Below, piece by piece: positions 62,501 through 64,000 of a stretch of 64,000 nt of DNA. The notes beneath the pieces were generated by a model. That model did no database searches, had not been told where the DNA came from, and worked only from the letters and a program-made list of their open reading frames with translations. This DNA comes from Maylandia zebra (lineage: Eukaryota > Chordata > Actinopteri > Cichliformes > Cichlidae), in NCBI RefSeq assembly GCF_041146795.1, contig NC_135185.1, forward strand, positions 23,022,529 through 23,086,528. Direction: 5' to 3'. Positions within the stretch are counted from its first letter, which is position 1. Every line of letters begins with the position of its first letter. Both the position numbers and the translations under genes were made by a program.

Positions 62501-64000
62501 ACTTCGACTTGCTCACTCTGGCAAACACTCTCTGCAACATGCACGCTGTAATAACAGAAAATGGTTCGAAATGAGTGGTTTTTAAAAATACATAATCTTG
62601 CAAAGAGATTTTAAAAAAATAAATAAATAAATCTCACGCTACCAGCTGTGGCAACCTTTTGTGAATAAAAGCGCAGAGGAAATGTAGCTATTAATTATGA
62701 GGGGATTTCTTTTTGTGTTCTTCTTGAATTCTAACGAGGGTTTAACATCCATTAACCTGGAGGTAATTTGGCAATAGTTCCAAAGGCCATCGCAGATTTG
62801 GACAGCCCAAAGTGACGAGTTCAAACATCAATATATTTGCACAAAACCCAAAGATATGTACTTTCTATGAGATAAAGACACAATTTGCATCAACAAATGT
62901 TTGAGAAACTGAAACAAGGGTTTTGAATTTATTCATTAGCACTTTTATTTATATACCAGTGACCATACATATTAGCAATGATGCATTCATATAAAATGCA
63001 ACCAATGCTATGTACACAGGAATTCTAGCTACAGCTAATTTGCAGGCATTGGCCCCAGTTAGGTTTTTAAGCCACAACCTGTCAGTACAATCATAAAAAA
63101 AACATAATGAAGAAAACAGCAAGAAAAGACCCATTTCTTGAGACAGACCTTTAACTGTAAAAGAGGACTGTATAAATCTTGTTCTGCATACTGGTAGCTT
63201 GGAGTGATCACTAACTACTCCCACTGTGGGAGGTGCTTTGCTGCTAAATTTTAAAATACTTTGACTAAATTACGCATTTACGTCCATTCACAAATTACAA
63301 AAATACATTTCAAGAAAAAAAATGTATCAAATTCTCAGAGTTTAACATATACTTTTTTCTACCAACAAAATTTACAATGATGCCACTGTATTTGTTTCTT
63401 TTCCAGTCTTTCTAGAGCTTGTTTGTGTACTGATAGTATATACAAACTGCTGACTGTGCTGCCTGAACCCAAACAAAACCATGCAGATATCATTGGGCGA
63501 CCTTTACCAGCAGGCTTACAAAATCAGTTAAAATTACTCTCAAGTCTGCCGTGCTGTGCTACAGTAGCAAGCTACTGGATTTAAATAGGATTTTAAACAA
63601 AAATAAGTTAATATTGGAACGGTCATAATAGTTTGTTTTAGACTACTTCCGCTTTCGCTATGAGTGTACTTGATATTAAATGTGATGTGGGTGTCCACTG
63701 ACACCGTTATAAACATACTGTCAGCAAACTTCAGTAAAATAGTTTTTTAAAATTCACCTGCTGTGAATAAACAAATTCCATCTAAAGTTAACTCAAAACT
63801 TAATGTTAGCTAGCTGGAAGGGTGAATGACTGCCCTCAACAATCCAAACAAATGATTAAATGGCCAACGAAGTGTGAACTATTTAGGACTGAAAAAAATA
63901 TAGACCATTTTCAATCACCGACCTCTGGTAGTTCCGTTTAGCGGGTCTGCAGTGACTCTCCTGCCGCCAAGCTGCTGTTTTTACGCCTGGTCGCGTGGGT
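56560..64000 (-). CDS. senp2: Sentrin/SUMO-specific protease 2, 5' end outside the window
   Basis: Cysteine protease (C48) that matures SUMO and removes it from targets in the nucleus and at the nuclear envelope. Seventeen exons in view: 63923->64000, 62484-62545, 62288-62397, 60947-61013, 60731-60812, 60392-60566, 60152-60258, 59969-60051, 59486-59534, 59324-59396, 59097-59243, 58878-59009, 57420-57644, 57146-57225, 56946-57030, 56769-56864, 56560-56622. They join in one frame (570 residues in view; human SENP2 589). The start codon lies beyond 64000. Seen: basic [20 protein letters not shown], the domain start WLNDEVMNFY, catalytic His in GVHWALA, Asp in AVIDF, oxyanion Gln and Cys in QQKNGSDCG, and end [10 protein letters not shown] Gly-rich insertion ([10 protein letters not shown]) sits in the catalytic domain. 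The splice donor of exon 60731-60812 is GC. SENP1 is the alternative; synteny with tra2b and MPLFRK support SENP2. Confidence 0.88.
57720..58670. mobile_element. Very old LINE-like remnant in a senp2 intron
   Basis: In the 1.2 kb intron 57645-58877. Near 57940 the + strand reads a YADDI-type reverse transcriptase core ('tatgcagatgatattacca'). Near 58500 there is a stretch like the end of an L1/Tx1-type frame ('ctgcccctatgattaata'). Too decayed to classify. Confidence 0.35.
61014..62287 (-). other. senp2 intron holding the Penelope-like fragment
   Basis: 1.27 kb. Outside 61512-62126 it shows nothing recognisable. The exons on each side join in frame. Confidence 0.5.
61512..62126 (+). mobile_element. 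Penelope-like retroelement fragment
   Basis: On the + strand, antisense to senp2. It encodes the C-terminal part of a Penelope-type GIY-YIG endonuclease: [20 protein letters not shown], then [32 protein letters not shown] and LRSLPRRLN (61620-61830). It is followed by the well-known fish end sequence 'gaactgaagaagcttttcgg ... gaggtgaaacatcttgaag'. There is a 17-bp perfect inverted repeat at 61565-61581 and 62107-62123, consistent with the inverted terminal structure of these elements. No reverse transcriptase domain remains. Confidence 0.8.

Noticed and set aside
56560-64000. Assignment of the protease to SENP1
   Set aside because: Some catalytic-domain words are SENP1-like, but [11 protein letters not shown] and MPLFRK, plus tra2b synteny, favour SENP2. 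It is kept as the stated alternative.

Overview
The window is nuclear DNA from a ray-finned (teleost) fish, probably a percomorph. The genes are intron-rich vertebrate orthologues with GT-AG introns and many short exons. The repeats are typical of fish genomes: L2- and RTE-like LINE pieces, several decayed Tc1/mariner copies, a Penelope-like fragment, and long CA/GT and homopolymer tracts. No bacterial-type feature, CRISPR array or rRNA gene was seen. tRNA genes could not be screened systematically by eye.

Layout. Positions 1-5.7 kb are upstream sequence with no recognisable gene. uggt1 runs on the + strand from 5.7 to 32.8 kb in 40 coding exons and gives 1523 residues in one consistent frame. 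A 1.4 kb gap with a dead Tc1-like copy separates it from the convergent sp3 gene on the - strand (34.2-41.7 kb, 8 coding exons, 653 residues). After a CpG-rich promoter and a repeat-filled gap, ola1 (- strand, 44.3-49.1 kb, 10 coding exons), tra2b (- strand, 50.7-54.3 kb, 8 coding exons, 293 residues) and senp2 (- strand, 55.7 kb to the right edge, 17 exons in view, 5' end outside) follow.

The genes do not form one pathway. UGGT1 is the glycoprotein folding sensor of the endoplasmic reticulum. Sp3 is a GC-box transcription factor. OLA1 is a cytosolic Obg-family ATPase. Tra2b is an SR-like splicing activator. SENP2 is a SUMO protease. One link is functional: Sp3 carries the IKEE-type SUMO acceptor site that SENPs can deconjugate. 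sp3 with ola1, and tra2b with senp2, are also neighbours in human (2q31 and 3q27), so two old synteny blocks appear joined here.

Most notable observations: a 283-nt candidate poison exon in tra2b intron 1 with a stop after 26 codons; a one-base homopolymer deficit that breaks the ola1 frame; an sp3 gene with no visible Sp-box exon and three phase-0 introns, all at Gln|Val CAG|GT joints in the glutamine-rich region; two oppositely oriented copies of one Tc1-like family flanking uggt1 exons 17-20; and a perfect 20-bp hairpin in a uggt1 intron. I did not find evidence for a wholly new multi-gene system.
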